Assembly (NCBI RefSeq): GCF_001425055.1
Contig: NZ_LMDK01000020.1
Coordinates: 281,001-345,000 of the forward strand
Origin: Pelomonas sp. Root1237
Lineage (GTDB): Bacteria; Pseudomonadota; Gammaproteobacteria; Burkholderiales; Burkholderiaceae_C
Direction of reading: 5' to 3'
DNA: 64,000 nucleotides
In this document: piece by piece, positions 26,080 to 35,110 of the stretch
Layout of the letters: the number at the start of each line of letters is the position of its first letter
Position numbering within the stretch: position 1 is the stretch's first letter
The notes under the pieces: generated by a model
Seen by the model: only the letters and a program-made list of their open reading frames with translations
Databases searched by the model: none
What the model was told of the DNA's origin: nothing
Translations under genes and position numbers: made by a program

Positions 26080-27461
26080 TGCGTGTGAGCTTCCGGGATC
26101 CCGACGGCAACGTCGAGGATGACGGGCAGCAGGTCTGGCGAAGAGTTCAAGCGCATGCCGCCACGGCAACCGCCGAGCTGCTGACCAGCGCACTGTTTGC
26201 CGAGCTGGTCCGGGACGGCCTGCTGATCGGGGTCGAGGAACAACATTCCCAACCGGATGGCAGCCTGCTGCTGCGGCATCGCCGCGTCGAGATGCCCACC
26301 TACGCCTTCGAATGGACGCCGGCCATGCTGGCCGATGCCGCGCGGCTGACGCTGGACATCCAGCGGCGCGCCTGGGCTGCGGGCTGGACCCTCAAGGACG
26401 CGGCCACCAGCAATGTGCTGTTCGAAGGCTGCCGGCCCGTCTTCTGCGACCTGCTGTCACTGCAGCGGCGCCAACCGGCCGACCCACCGGGGTGGCTGGC
26501 CTACGGCCAGTTCGTGCGTCATTTCGTGCTGCCCCTGCTGGCGGTGGCCGAGCTGGGTCGCACGCCCCGAGACATCTTCCTGGCTCACCGCGACGGCCTG
26601 CGCGCCGCCGAGATCGCTCCCTTCATCCCCTGGTACGCCCATTTGGGGCTGGCGATGTGGCTGCACGTGCGACTGCCCGCGCGGCTGGAGCGACGCCGCA
26701 TTCATCGCGATCAGAAAGCTTCCCGATCCGGCAAGGCCGACGGCGCTGACGGCACGCCCTGGCTGCTGGGCAACCTCGGGCGCTTTGTCGACCGCCTGGA
26801 GTCACACGGCAGAGGCGTCAGCACCTGGAGCGAATACACCGGCAACCGCGATCACTACCAAGCAGCCGAGTTGACGGCCAAGCGCCACGCCATCGAGGCG
26901 CTGACTGCTGAAGGCAAATACAGCCACGTGCTGGACATCGGCGCCAACAGCGGTGAGTTCTCGCTGATCGCAGCGCGCGCTGGCAGCCAGGTGCTGGCCT
27001 TGGACGATGACGTCAACGCCTTGCACGACCTGCACCGCCAGGCGCGCCAACTGAACCTGCCTATCCAGTGCCTGCACGCCAACTTTGCGCGACCCACGCC
27101 CGCAACGGGTTGGCGCCTCGCGGAAACGCTGGGCTTGCCGCAGCGTTTTGCTGGCCGCTTCGATCTGGTGCTGGCTCTGGCCGTGATCCACCACCTGACC
27201 GTGACGGAGCGCCTGCCGACGGCGCAGCTTTTCGAAGTCCTGGCCGACTGCTGCCGTGACATGCTGCTGCTGGAGTTCGTGCCGCGAGAAGACCCTCGCT
27301 TCGTCGAGCTCGCAGGGCCGAACATGGGTCTGTACCAACACTGGGATCTCACCTTCGTGCTGGGCTGCGCCGAACCGTGGTTCGAGCTGCAGGACCAGCA
27401 GCAGATCTCGGAACATCGCACGCTGTTGCGCCTGCGCCGCCGCGGCGCGCACGCGCCATGA
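26079..27461 (+). CDS. Two-domain SAM-dependent methyltransferase, NoeA-like
   Basis: A 460-residue protein. The N-terminal half contains a kinase-like segment, WTLKDAATSNVLFEGCRPVFCDLLSL (about 107-132), resembling the LKDA-x-N-x-F-x-G-RPVF-D motif of the NoeA-type proteins. The C-terminal half is a class I methyltransferase with motif I VLDIGANSGEFSLIAAR (about 283-299) and LALAVIHHL (about 367-375), where SAM binds. Role: probably methylates a glycan, lipid-linked or small substrate; NoeA is linked to nodulation in rhizobia, but its reaction is not established here. ATG overlaps the previous stop and its own stop overlaps the sulfatase-like gene (ATGA), so three genes form one unit. Confidence 0.75.
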   Translation: MRVSFRDPDGNVEDDGQQVWRRVQAHAATATAELLTSALFAELVRDGLLIGVEEQHSQPDGSLLLRHRRVEMPTYAFEWTPAMLADAARLTLDIQRRAWAAGWTLKDAATSNVLFEGCRPVFCDLLSLQRRQPADPPGWLAYGQFVRHFVLPLLAVAELGRTPRDIFLAHRDGLRAAEIAPFIPWYAHLGLAMWLHVRLPARLERRRIHRDQKASRSGKADGADGTPWLLGNLGRFVDRLESHGRGVSTWSEYTGNRDHYQAAELTAKRHAIEALTAEGKYSHVLDIGANSGEFSLIAARAGSQVLALDDDVNALHDLHRQARQLNLPIQCLHANFARPTPATGWRLAETLGLPQRFAGRFDLVLALAVIHHLTVTERLPTAQLFEVLADCCRDMLLLEFVPREDPRFVELAGPNMGLYQHWDLTFVLGCAEPWFELQDQQQISEHRTLLRLRRRGAHAP

Positions 27462-28999
27462 GCTTGGGCAAGGCGCAGCTCGGGCCTGCCGCGCGTCAGG
27501 CGCTGCGCTATGCCTTGCTGAGCTTCATCAGCCTCGGCGCGATCGGCGTGGGCGACGTGATCCTGCGCTACACCTACTCGCTGTATCTGTCGTTTCAGCC
27601 GGCCAGCTTCCTGCGGGAAGGCCATCTGCTGCTGGTGGCGGTGGCGCTCTTCGGCGCGCTCGGCGGCTGGCTGGATAGGCCGGATCGCGCCTTGCATGCC
27701 ACCGCCCGAATGGCGCGCGCATTGCTGCTGACGCTGGTCTTCGTGGCGCTGTTCCAGGTCTTTCGCCAATCGCTGGCCACCTCCCTGCCCTTGCCTGGTT
27801 GGGCCAAGGCCGGCGCCATGGTCGGCTGCGCCATCGCTGCGGCCCTGATCGCTTGGCGCACGCGCCCAGAGTCGGCTGCGCGGCTGGGCAACGCGGCCTG
27901 CCTGGCCATGCTGACGCTGTTCGCGCTGCAGCCAGGCATGACGGGCTATCTGCTGGGCACCTTCTCGCCTCAAGCGCGTGACCATGCGCCCGCGGCGCAG
28001 GCAGCTCCCGCCCCGCGGCGCACCATCGTGATCGTGTTCGATGAATGGGACATGGAGATCTCAGAGCGCGAAGGACTCTTCAAGCGAGAGGCAATGCAGG
28101 GTCTGCTCAAGCAATCCTTCTTTGCCCAGAACGCCCTGCCCGCGGGGCCGAACACGCTGGAGTCCATTCCAGGCATGCTGTTCGGCCGGCCCTTCGGTGA
28201 AGTCGAGCTCGGCGGCAAGGCGTCGCTGCGCAGCAAGAGCGGCGAAGTCTGGAGCCCCGAAACCCCGCAGCTCTTCAGCGACCTGCAGGCCCGCCACATC
28301 AGCCACGCGGTCATTGGCTACTACCACGACTACTGCGCGCTGGTCACGACGGCGCACACCTGCCATGCCGAACCCGTCCAGTTCTTCCAGGGGTGGAAGG
28401 CCCAGCTCGAGCGGGTGTTCAAGCGCAGCGGGCAGTTCGACTTCCCCTACTCGGTGTTCCTGCAGCAGTGGCATGCGACCTATACCCGCCTGCATGAGGA
28501 AGGCCTGCGGGCTGTCGAGGATCGCGCCAACGCCATGGTCTGGATCCACATCAACGTGCCTCATCCGCCCAGCGCCGCGGCGCACCGCGCGCCGCGTGAT
28601 CTGCGCCAGGACTACCAGGCCAATCTGGCGTTGACCGCCGAGATGATCGAAGAAGTGCGCCAGCGGCTCACAGCCCAGGGCGATGAGGCGACGCTCGTGC
28701 TGACGTCCGACCACTGGCTGCGGGAACGCGAGCTGTGGTCGGCCATGTACGAGCAGCAGCGCGGTCCGGGAAGCGGGAGCGCCGGCAAGTCGTCTGATCA
28801 GCGCGTGCCGATGATTGTCTGGTTCAGCGGCAACGTACCACCGGTGCAGCACCCATCGCCGATCAGTGCGCTGGCGACGCGCAACCTCGTCCTTGCGCTG
28901 CAGGACGGCAGCGTTCGCTCACCGCAGGACGTTGCCCGTTTCTTCGCGCAGCAACCGGCGCCCGTGCCGCCGCGCTCAGGCGGCGCCGGCGTTCATTGA
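27458..28999 (+). CDS. Membrane sulfatase/phosphotransferase-like protein (alkaline phosphatase superfamily)
   Basis: A 513-residue protein. Four to five hydrophobic helices lie in residues 12-170; the rest is periplasmic. The soluble part has superfamily signs: metal-site VFDEWDMEIS (about 193-202), nucleophile-like NTLESIPGML (about 236-245), where Thr or Ser would be modified as in EptA-type enzymes, and a C-terminal LTSDHWLRE (metal ligands Asp and His, about 428-436). Such proteins transfer phosphoethanolamine or phosphoglycerol to glycans or lipids, or cleave sulfate. The absence of a C/S-x-P-S-R motif argues against a formylglycine arylsulfatase. The gene ends in a 24-base overlap with the convergent gspF. 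Confidence 0.8.
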   Translation: MSLGKAQLGPAARQALRYALLSFISLGAIGVGDVILRYTYSLYLSFQPASFLREGHLLLVAVALFGALGGWLDRPDRALHATARMARALLLTLVFVALFQVFRQSLATSLPLPGWAKAGAMVGCAIAAALIAWRTRPESAARLGNAACLAMLTLFALQPGMTGYLLGTFSPQARDHAPAAQAAPAPRRTIVIVFDEWDMEISEREGLFKREAMQGLLKQSFFAQNALPAGPNTLESIPGMLFGRPFGEVELGGKASLRSKSGEVWSPETPQLFSDLQARHISHAVIGYYHDYCALVTTAHTCHAEPVQFFQGWKAQLERVFKRSGQFDFPYSVFLQQWHATYTRLHEEGLRAVEDRANAMVWIHINVPHPPSAAAHRAPRDLRQDYQANLALTAEMIEEVRQRLTAQGDEATLVLTSDHWLRERELWSAMYEQQRGPGSGSAGKSSDQRVPMIVWFSGNVPPVQHPSPISALATRNLVLALQDGSVRSPQDVARFFAQQPAPVPPRSGGAGVH

Positions 29000-30196
29000 C
29001 GTGATCGCCATCATCACGGCGACCATCAGCACACCGATCACGGCGCCGATAAGCAGGATGGCAATCGGCTCGATCAGGGCCATGGCCCGCTTCTGACGTT
29101 CCCGCGCCGCCTCGGACTGCATGCTGCCCAGCGAGGTCAGCATCGCGTCCAGGCTGCCAGCGCGCTCGCCCACCTTGATCAGGTTCAGCCGCGCCGCCGG
29201 AATCCAGGCCGAATGGCGCAAGCTGTCGTACAGCGTTCGTCCATGTTCGAGCTCGCGGGTCGCAGAGGCGATCACCAGTGAAAACTCGCGCAGCTGCAGC
29301 GCACCCCGTGACAGCTTCAGTGCGTCAAGCAATGGCACCCGGTTGCGCAGCATGGTGCCCATCAACAGCGCCCACCGCCCCACTTCTGCGTCGCGCAGCC
29401 AGGGGCCAAGCACCGGCGCCGCAGCGGCCCATTCGAGCAGCGCACGTCGAAAGCTCGCCCGTGCGAAAAGGGTCACAAGCAAAGCCGCCACGATGCCCAC
29501 GCCCAGGCCGAGCGCCAGCACATGGGCCTTCATGTACACGGCCGTCTCGATCACCCAGACCGAGAACTCGGGCATCTGCCGACGCGCGCCTCTGAGCAGC
29601 GGCGCGAATCGCGGGATGACACCGATGAAGATGATCAGCACCGCGAAAAGGCCCGCCACCACCAGGATGCTCGGATAGACCATCGCGTTGCGCAGCTCCT
29701 GCCCCATACGGCGGGACACGTCCAGCTGTTCAGCGCAATCGCTGAGCGCGGTGGCCAGGTCGCCGCTGGCTTCACCCACGCGCACCACCGTCATCAGATG
29801 CTCGGCCAGGCCCAGGCCGCTGGACTGCAAAGCGTCGTGCAGGCTGCCGCCCTCGCGCACGGTGCGGGAGGCACGCGTCATGACATCGCCCATGGCGCCA
29901 CCGACGTGGCCGCTCGCCAGCGACACCAAGGCCTCGTCCAGCGAGACGCCGGCAGCCAGCAAGGTGGCCAGCTCGCGCAACATCACGACCTTGTCTGCCA
30001 GCGTCAGGCGTTTAGGCGTGCGGCCGGCACGGGGCAGCGCTGCCTCGGGCGGTGCGTCCAGGGCCTTCAGCGCCAGCGGCGTGAGCCCCTGGCGCAGCAA
30101 GTCGCGCGCCGCCTGGGCCGAGTCCCTCGCCTCGATCTGGCCGCTGACCATGTGGCCGGCGGCGTCTTGCGCGCGGTAGCTGAAGCTGTCCATCAC
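28976..30196 (-). CDS. gspF: Type II secretion inner-membrane platform protein GspF
   Basis: Inner-membrane platform protein of a T2SS, 406 residues, holding the two T2SF domains. The N-terminus FSYRAQDAAGHMVSGQIEARDSAQAARDLL is characteristic, and repeated LLAAGVSLDEALVSLA / MLRNRVPLLDALKLS mark the two domains (about 70-195 and 275-400). Three membrane segments are visible (about 170-192, 225-248 and 375-400). It is the last gene of the minus-strand operon, overlapping gspE by four bases, and its 3' end overlaps the convergent sulfatase-like gene by 24 bases. The domain alone could be pilus PilC, but gspG-M context decides. Confidence 0.9.
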   Translation of the reverse strand: MMDSFSYRAQDAAGHMVSGQIEARDSAQAARDLLRQGLTPLALKALDAPPEAALPRAGRTPKRLTLADKVVMLRELATLLAAGVSLDEALVSLASGHVGGAMGDVMTRASRTVREGGSLHDALQSSGLGLAEHLMTVVRVGEASGDLATALSDCAEQLDVSRRMGQELRNAMVYPSILVVAGLFAVLIIFIGVIPRFAPLLRGARRQMPEFSVWVIETAVYMKAHVLALGLGVGIVAALLVTLFARASFRRALLEWAAAAPVLGPWLRDAEVGRWALLMGTMLRNRVPLLDALKLSRGALQLREFSLVIASATRELEHGRTLYDSLRHSAWIPAARLNLIKVGERAGSLDAMLTSLGSMQSEAARERQKRAMALIEPIAILLIGAVIGVLMVAVMMAITSMNAGAA

Positions 30197-31872
30197 CCGC
30201 CGTGCTCGCTGGCGGCGCGCAGCACTTCGTCCAAGGTGGACAGGCCTCGCGCGCTCTTGATCAGCCCGTCATCCACCATGGAGCGCCGCCCGTCGGCATC
30301 GGCCATGGCAAGCAAACGCTCCGAGCTGCCGCCCTGGGCGATTTCGTGCTGCATCGCCGCGCCGACCGTCACCAGTTCATAGATGCCGACACGGCCGCGG
30401 TAGCCCGTGCCGCCGCAGATTTCGCAGCCGCCAGCGGCGAGCCAGGCGGGCTCATCGGGCACATCGTGCAGCGCCGGCAATCGGTCGCGCAGCACCTGCC
30501 AACGGCGTTGCAGGCTCGCAGCCTCGGGGTGAGGCTTGGCGCAATTGCTGCAGAGCCGGCGGATCAGGCGCTGCGCCATCACGGCCCGCAGCGCAGCCGC
30601 GACCAGATAGGGCTCGATGCCCATGTCGACGAGCCGGTTCACGGCGGACAGCGCGTCGTTGGTGTGCACCGTCGCGAGCACGAGGTGGCCGGTCAGCGCG
30701 GCCTGGATCGCGATCTCGGCGGTCTCGCGGTCGCGAATTTCGCCGACCATGATGACGTCCGGATCGTGTCGCAGGATGGAGCGCAGCGCCCTGGCGAAGG
30801 TATAGCCGATGTCGGCCTGCGTCTGGATCTGAACGACGCCCGGCAGCCGCAGCTCGACGGGATCCTCCACAGTGATCAGCTTGCGAACGCCATCGTTGAT
30901 GTGCGAGAGCGCGCTGTAGAGCGTGGTGCTCTTGCCCGATCCGGTCGGGCCGGTCACGAGCACCAGGCCATTGGGCCAGCCCAGCCACTGCTCGAACAGC
31001 GCACGGTGGTCAGACTCCATGCCGATGCGATGCATGCCGATGTCGCCGCGTTCCTTGGGCAGCAGGCGCAGCACCAGCGACTCGCCATGCACGGCCGGAA
31101 TGGCGGAGATGCGGATATCGACTTCGCGCCCGGCCACGCGGGTGGAAATGCGCCCGTCCTGCGGCAGGCGCCTCTCGGCGATGTCCAGGCCGCCGATCAG
31201 CTTGATCCGCGAAGCGATGGCCGGGTAGCGATCCATGCCCAGGCTGCTGCGCGTGTGCAGCACGCCGTCGACACGAAAGCGCAATGTGCATTCGCGCTCA
31301 CCGGGCTCGATGTGGATGTCCGAAGCGCGCGCCTCGAGCGCCTGGGCCAGCGTGTTGTTGACGAAGGCCACCACCGGCGCGTCTTCGGCCAGCTCCCGCA
31401 GGCTGCGTGCATCCGCACCCACACTGTGGGGCGATGCGCGCAGGCGCTGGGCCCACATTTCGGCATCGGCCGGCAGCAGCAGATGCCAGCGCAGCGCATT
31501 CACATGCGGCTCGCCAGCCAGCGCTTCTGCCACGTCCACGTCAAGCGGATCGGCACTGGCCACGCACAGACCTTCGTCGTCTCGCCACAGCAGCACTTGG
31601 CGATCCAGCCACCAGCTCGCGGGCGTGCCGAGCTTGGCCATGCCGGCGCGCATCGCGTCTTCGTCAAGCGCGTTGGCAAGGAGCAGCGGGTAGCCCAGTT
31701 GCTCGGCCAAGGCGGCGTAGAGCACCTGCATCGACACGGCGCCCAGGCGGACCAGGATTTCTCCGACACGCCCGCCCTTGCTGGCTTGCACCAGCAGCGC
31801 GTTCTCGACTTCAGCCGCCTTGACTGTGCCGCGCTCGATTAGCAGTTCGCCGATCAGCTTGGACGAGCTCAC
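30193..31872 (-). CDS. gspE: Type II secretion ATPase GspE
   Basis: Cytoplasmic secretion ATPase of 559 residues that drives pseudopilus assembly. N-terminal about 1-140 is an MshEN-type domain (LIGELLIERGTVKAAEVENALL). Walker A GPTGSGKS is at about 309-316, the Asp box and Walker B VGEIRDRET at about 376-384, and the His box ATVHTNDALSAVNRL follows. A tetracysteine motif, CSNC near 440 and CEIC near 481, is a zinc site usual for GspE and PilB-like ATPases. ATGA overlaps join it to gspD upstream and gspF downstream. Length is usual for the group. Confidence 0.92.
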   Translation of the reverse strand: MSSSKLIGELLIERGTVKAAEVENALLVQASKGGRVGEILVRLGAVSMQVLYAALAEQLGYPLLLANALDEDAMRAGMAKLGTPASWWLDRQVLLWRDDEGLCVASADPLDVDVAEALAGEPHVNALRWHLLLPADAEMWAQRLRASPHSVGADARSLRELAEDAPVVAFVNNTLAQALEARASDIHIEPGERECTLRFRVDGVLHTRSSLGMDRYPAIASRIKLIGGLDIAERRLPQDGRISTRVAGREVDIRISAIPAVHGESLVLRLLPKERGDIGMHRIGMESDHRALFEQWLGWPNGLVLVTGPTGSGKSTTLYSALSHINDGVRKLITVEDPVELRLPGVVQIQTQADIGYTFARALRSILRHDPDVIMVGEIRDRETAEIAIQAALTGHLVLATVHTNDALSAVNRLVDMGIEPYLVAAALRAVMAQRLIRRLCSNCAKPHPEAASLQRRWQVLRDRLPALHDVPDEPAWLAAGGCEICGGTGYRGRVGIYELVTVGAAMQHEIAQGGSSERLLAMADADGRRSMVDDGLIKSARGLSTLDEVLRAASEHGG

Positions 31873-34058
31873 TGGCCCGCCTTCCCAGCCGGAGGCTTGG
31901 CGATCAGATCGAGAATGGGGCGGTTGGGCGCTACAGACCCGTCAGGCTTGGTGGCCGTGTCGGCCCACCCCCCCAGCTGCTTGCGGAAGGCCGCGGTCAT
32001 GGCCTCGGCTTCGCTGCTGTCGTTGAGGATGTAGGGCGTGATCAGGATCACCAGCTCACGGCGATTGCCGCCACTGGTACGGGTGCTGAACAGGTTACCG
32101 ATCAGCGGAATGTCCTTCAGGAACGGGATACCCGCGCTGCCCTGGCTGGTGTCGTTCGAGATCAGGCCGCCCATCATCACGGTGGCTCCATTGCGCAAGG
32201 TCATCTTCGTCGACAGCTTGCGGGTGCTGAAGGTCGGCGAGGTGTTGACGCCCGTGTTGGTCGCAGCAGCGGCGCTGACCTCCTGGTCCACCTCGATGTC
32301 GACCTGATCGCCGGAGTGGATGACCGGCTTGACTTTCAGGATGACACCCGTGCTGCGGTACTGGACCGTCTGCAATACGCCCGTCTGGGTCGGCGTCGTG
32401 ATCGTGCCCGTCGTGGTCTGCTGGCTCGTGATGATGGGCACTTCCTGGCCCACCTGGATGATCGCCTGCTCACCATTGCGGGCCTGCACACGGGGGCTTG
32501 AAAGGATGGTGGCCTGGTTCGTCGAGGCCAGTGCGTTCAGGGCTGCCTTCACGCTGCCTGCGGAGTCCAGCAGGCGGAAATTGAAGCCTGAGTTGCCGAT
32601 GCCGGTGCCGCCCTGGGTGCCGAAGCGGCCGATCTTGCCGTTGCCATAGTCATGACTGGCCAGCCATTCGATGCCGAGCTGGCTGCTGTCGATGGTCGAC
32701 AACTCCGCAACAGTAACCTCGATCAGCGCGGCCTTGGCGGGACGGTCCAGCATCTGCAGCAGCGAGCTGATCTGCGAATATTCTTCGGGCTCGGCCTGGA
32801 AGATCAGCATGTTACTGGACTGGTCGACCACCACCGATGTCAAGCGTGGCGCAGCGGTGCTGCCCGACGAGGCCGTGCTGCTCTGACTCTGAGCCGGTGC
32901 CGCGCTGACTCGCCCACGGCTGCTGCTGAGCAGTTGATCCAGCGTCTTGGCCAGGTCGCCGGCATCCTTGTGCCGAACCTGGTAGGTGAAGAAGTTCTTG
33001 CCGACGCCGCGCTCACTGGGCTTGTCCAGCGTGCGCGCCCATTGCTCGACGTGCTTGAGCACTTCGTCGCTGACCGCAAAGACATAGACCGAGTTCACTG
33101 CCGAGACCGGAAGCAGCGTAACGGGATAGCGGATGCCCTGCTGTGGACCCAGCGGCGCCACGGCGTAGCCCTGCGCGGTCAGCACCTCGACGAGGCGCTT
33201 GGCCAGATCGTCGACCGACAGGTAGGCCGGCGTCAGGGCGATGCTGCGGCGCCCGCTCATCAGCGGCTGGTCCAGCATGCGGATCGCCTCGAGCGCCGCC
33301 TGCATGTTGTCCGGCGTGCCATTGAGCAGCAGCGCATTGCGGGCGACGTCCTCCTGGATGTTCACGCGATTGGCGAACAGGGTCTTGAGCCACATGGCGA
33401 CCTCGTTCTGCCTGACCGACCTCATTTCGACGAGCTGGTAGACGGGCCGCAACGGCAGCGGGGTGTCGGGAAGGGCGTCACCGCGGCGGATCTCGGGCAG
33501 ATTGCCGAGCTGGGCGTTGTCCGGCAGCACGCGCACCAGGCCGCCCACGTCGACAACGGCGATCTGGTAACTCTTCAGAAGCAGCTTGATCGCCGTCTCG
33601 AGCTGCGCCGCGCTTTGCGAAGCGGGTGCACGGAACGTCACCAGATCCTTGCGGGCGACCACCGCCGGATCGATGTTGACGTTGCGCTTGAGCATCTCGG
33701 TATAGACGATCTGCACGAAGTTCGGCAGCGGCACCTGCTGCAGGTTGATCGCTCCGACCTCATCACCTTGTCGGCTTGCGATGTCGGTGCTGACCTTGGC
33801 ATCTGCGGCGCTGCGCTTGGCTGCATAGTTGCTTGAAGCAACTGCCGGGGGCGACGGAAGATCATTGACCCGCATGCTCGATGTCGGGGTCTCGGCAGAT
33901 CCAAAGGGCGAGGAGGCGGCGGCTTCGGGGCTGGCCGTTGCCAGGGGCGCCGGGACGATGGGCGCCAGGGGCGCGCAACCCGACAGGGCTGCCACCAAGG
34001 TCAAGAAGGTGCGCCTCCAGAAAGCCGGTACCGGCCTGGCTCTCAGGGATTCATTCAC
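31869..34058 (-). CDS. gspD: Type II secretion secretin GspD (lipoprotein)
   Basis: Outer-membrane secretin channel, 729 residues. A lipoprotein signal is visible: RRTFLTLVAALSGC with the lipobox Cys at about 28, so outer-membrane targeting may not need GspS. N0 domain INLQQVPLPNFVQIVYTEML is at about 105-125, followed by N1-N3 repeats (VEMRSVRQNEVAMWLKTLF; TYQVRHKDAGDLAKTLD) and a Ser-rich linker about 375-395. The secretin domain contains VPIITSQQ, GVILKVKPVIHSGDQVDIEVDQEVS and the closing SNDTSQGSAGIPFLKDIPLIGNLF. I choose the GTG at 34058, overlapping the gspC stop by 8 bases; the 34118 start would add 20 residues inside gspC. Confidence 0.9.
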   Translation of the reverse strand: MNESLRARPVPAFWRRTFLTLVAALSGCAPLAPIVPAPLATASPEAAASSPFGSAETPTSSMRVNDLPSPPAVASSNYAAKRSAADAKVSTDIASRQGDEVGAINLQQVPLPNFVQIVYTEMLKRNVNIDPAVVARKDLVTFRAPASQSAAQLETAIKLLLKSYQIAVVDVGGLVRVLPDNAQLGNLPEIRRGDALPDTPLPLRPVYQLVEMRSVRQNEVAMWLKTLFANRVNIQEDVARNALLLNGTPDNMQAALEAIRMLDQPLMSGRRSIALTPAYLSVDDLAKRLVEVLTAQGYAVAPLGPQQGIRYPVTLLPVSAVNSVYVFAVSDEVLKHVEQWARTLDKPSERGVGKNFFTYQVRHKDAGDLAKTLDQLLSSSRGRVSAAPAQSQSSTASSGSTAAPRLTSVVVDQSSNMLIFQAEPEEYSQISSLLQMLDRPAKAALIEVTVAELSTIDSSQLGIEWLASHDYGNGKIGRFGTQGGTGIGNSGFNFRLLDSAGSVKAALNALASTNQATILSSPRVQARNGEQAIIQVGQEVPIITSQQTTTGTITTPTQTGVLQTVQYRSTGVILKVKPVIHSGDQVDIEVDQEVSAAAATNTGVNTSPTFSTRKLSTKMTLRNGATVMMGGLISNDTSQGSAGIPFLKDIPLIGNLFSTRTSGGNRRELVILITPYILNDSSEAEAMTAAFRKQLGGWADTATKPDGSVAPNRPILDLIAKPPAGKAGQ

Positions 34059-34494
34059 GATTTTCAACTCCAAAGGTCTCGCGTTTCTTTCCGAGACGCA
34101 CGTGTACTTGGTTGCCATCGATCAACTCAATGACATGCCCGCTCGGTAACTTTTCGCCGACCTTCAAACGCTCGGCAGGCTTGCGATCACCCTCATACAA
34201 AACCAGCACGCCACCCACCTTGCCTTGGCCATAAATGCCCGCGAGGCGCCATCGCGGCGCTTCTTCCTGCGCACCGGGTGCGCTGGCCGCCTTCGCCGCA
34301 CCCCATTGCGCAGAGGTCGCGACGATGGCAGCCCGGGTCGACGAACCATCAGCCTTCGGCAGCGCCGGCAGTTGCCAGGCATCGCGGCGCGCCTGCACGG
34401 GAGCCGGCGCCTTGTAGGCTGTCGTCTCCCCAGCGAACCAGCCGAGCAGCACGACGGCCACGGTCAGCAGCAGCTTGTTGCGTAACGTCATCAT
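34051..34494 (-). CDS. Short GspC/XpsN-like HR-domain protein of the T2SS
   Basis: A 147-residue inner-membrane protein: one N-terminal helix (LRNKLLLTVAVVLLGWFAGE), a Pro/Ala linker, then a small beta domain with RWRLAGIYGQGKVGGVLVLYEG (about 78-99) and GEKLPSGHVIELIDGNQVHVRLG (about 111-133). This matches the homology region of GspC, which binds the secretin N0 domain. There is no PDZ domain, so it is like the reduced XpsN-type GspC of Xanthomonas. Lies between gspM and gspD, as in that system. The start is ATG at 34494, after the gspM stop by one base. A full GspC is not seen in the operon. Confidence 0.75.
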   Translation of the reverse strand: MMTLRNKLLLTVAVVLLGWFAGETTAYKAPAPVQARRDAWQLPALPKADGSSTRAAIVATSAQWGAAKAASAPGAQEEAPRWRLAGIYGQGKVGGVLVLYEGDRKPAERLKVGEKLPSGHVIELIDGNQVHVRLGKKRETFGVENRE

Positions 34495-34495
34495 C

Positions 34496-35110
34496 TCAGG
34501 AAGCCTTCGCCTGCTCGCGATACAGAACGCGGACTTCGATCTCGGCCCGAGGGGGAGCAGCCTGAGGGCGCAGGCGCAGTGTGTCAACGATAATCAGTTG
34601 GGGCGACTGGCTGACCTCGGACAGGAAGCCCGTCAGTGCCACGCGATCGCTCATGTCCACGATCAACCGTACGCGCAACGGGCGTGCGCCATCGCTGGTT
34701 GGCTTGGTGTCACCGGCAACGATGCTCAGCTCGCGAATCGTCAGGCCCGCCTTTGCAGCCATTTCGCGCAATCGGTCCTGCAGCGTGGCCTCGGCCTGGC
34801 CCTGACTGGCGGCGGTCCAAAGCAGCGCCCGCGCGCTCTCGAGCTGCGTGCGCGCATCCTCGGCACGCTGCGGCCAGACCGTTTCCGATCGCAGCGAACT
34901 CAGGCGCTGCATCTGGGCCTGGGCTTCGTCGCCTTCCGCGCGCCATGCGGCCGCCTGGTCTTGCGCCAGCAGCGAGAACCAGATCCAGAGCGTGGCGAGG
35001 ATCATTCGCACGCCCCAGCGCAGGCGCGCATTGCCCATCCACTCCCGGCGAGCCTGGAGCCAGGCTTCACCCAGCGTGGCCTGCAGGTTCTTGGCTGTAT
35101 CGACTTTCAC
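34496..35110 (-). CDS. gspM: GspM-like T2SS assembly-platform protein
   Basis: A 204-residue inner-membrane protein with a short cytoplasmic N-terminus, a helix at about 33-48 (WGVRMILATLWIWFSLL), a helical coiled-coil part (AAWRAEGDEAQAQMQRLSS onward), and a ferredoxin-like C-terminal domain (RVRLIVDMSDRVALTGFLSEV; IIVDTLRLRPQ). Such architecture is GspM/PilO. It follows gspL by ATGA overlap. Sequence identity to known GspM is low by nature, so the name rests on architecture and order. Confidence 0.8.
   Translation of the reverse strand: MKVDTAKNLQATLGEAWLQARREWMGNARLRWGVRMILATLWIWFSLLAQDQAAAWRAEGDEAQAQMQRLSSLRSETVWPQRAEDARTQLESARALLWTAASQGQAEATLQDRLREMAAKAGLTIRELSIVAGDTKPTSDGARPLRVRLIVDMSDRVALTGFLSEVSQSPQLIIVDTLRLRPQAAPPRAEIEVRVLYREQAKAS

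Noticed and set aside
30202..31842. 546-residue plus-strand open frame
   Set aside because: Antisense of gspE, which has Walker A and B, His box and tetracysteine motif.
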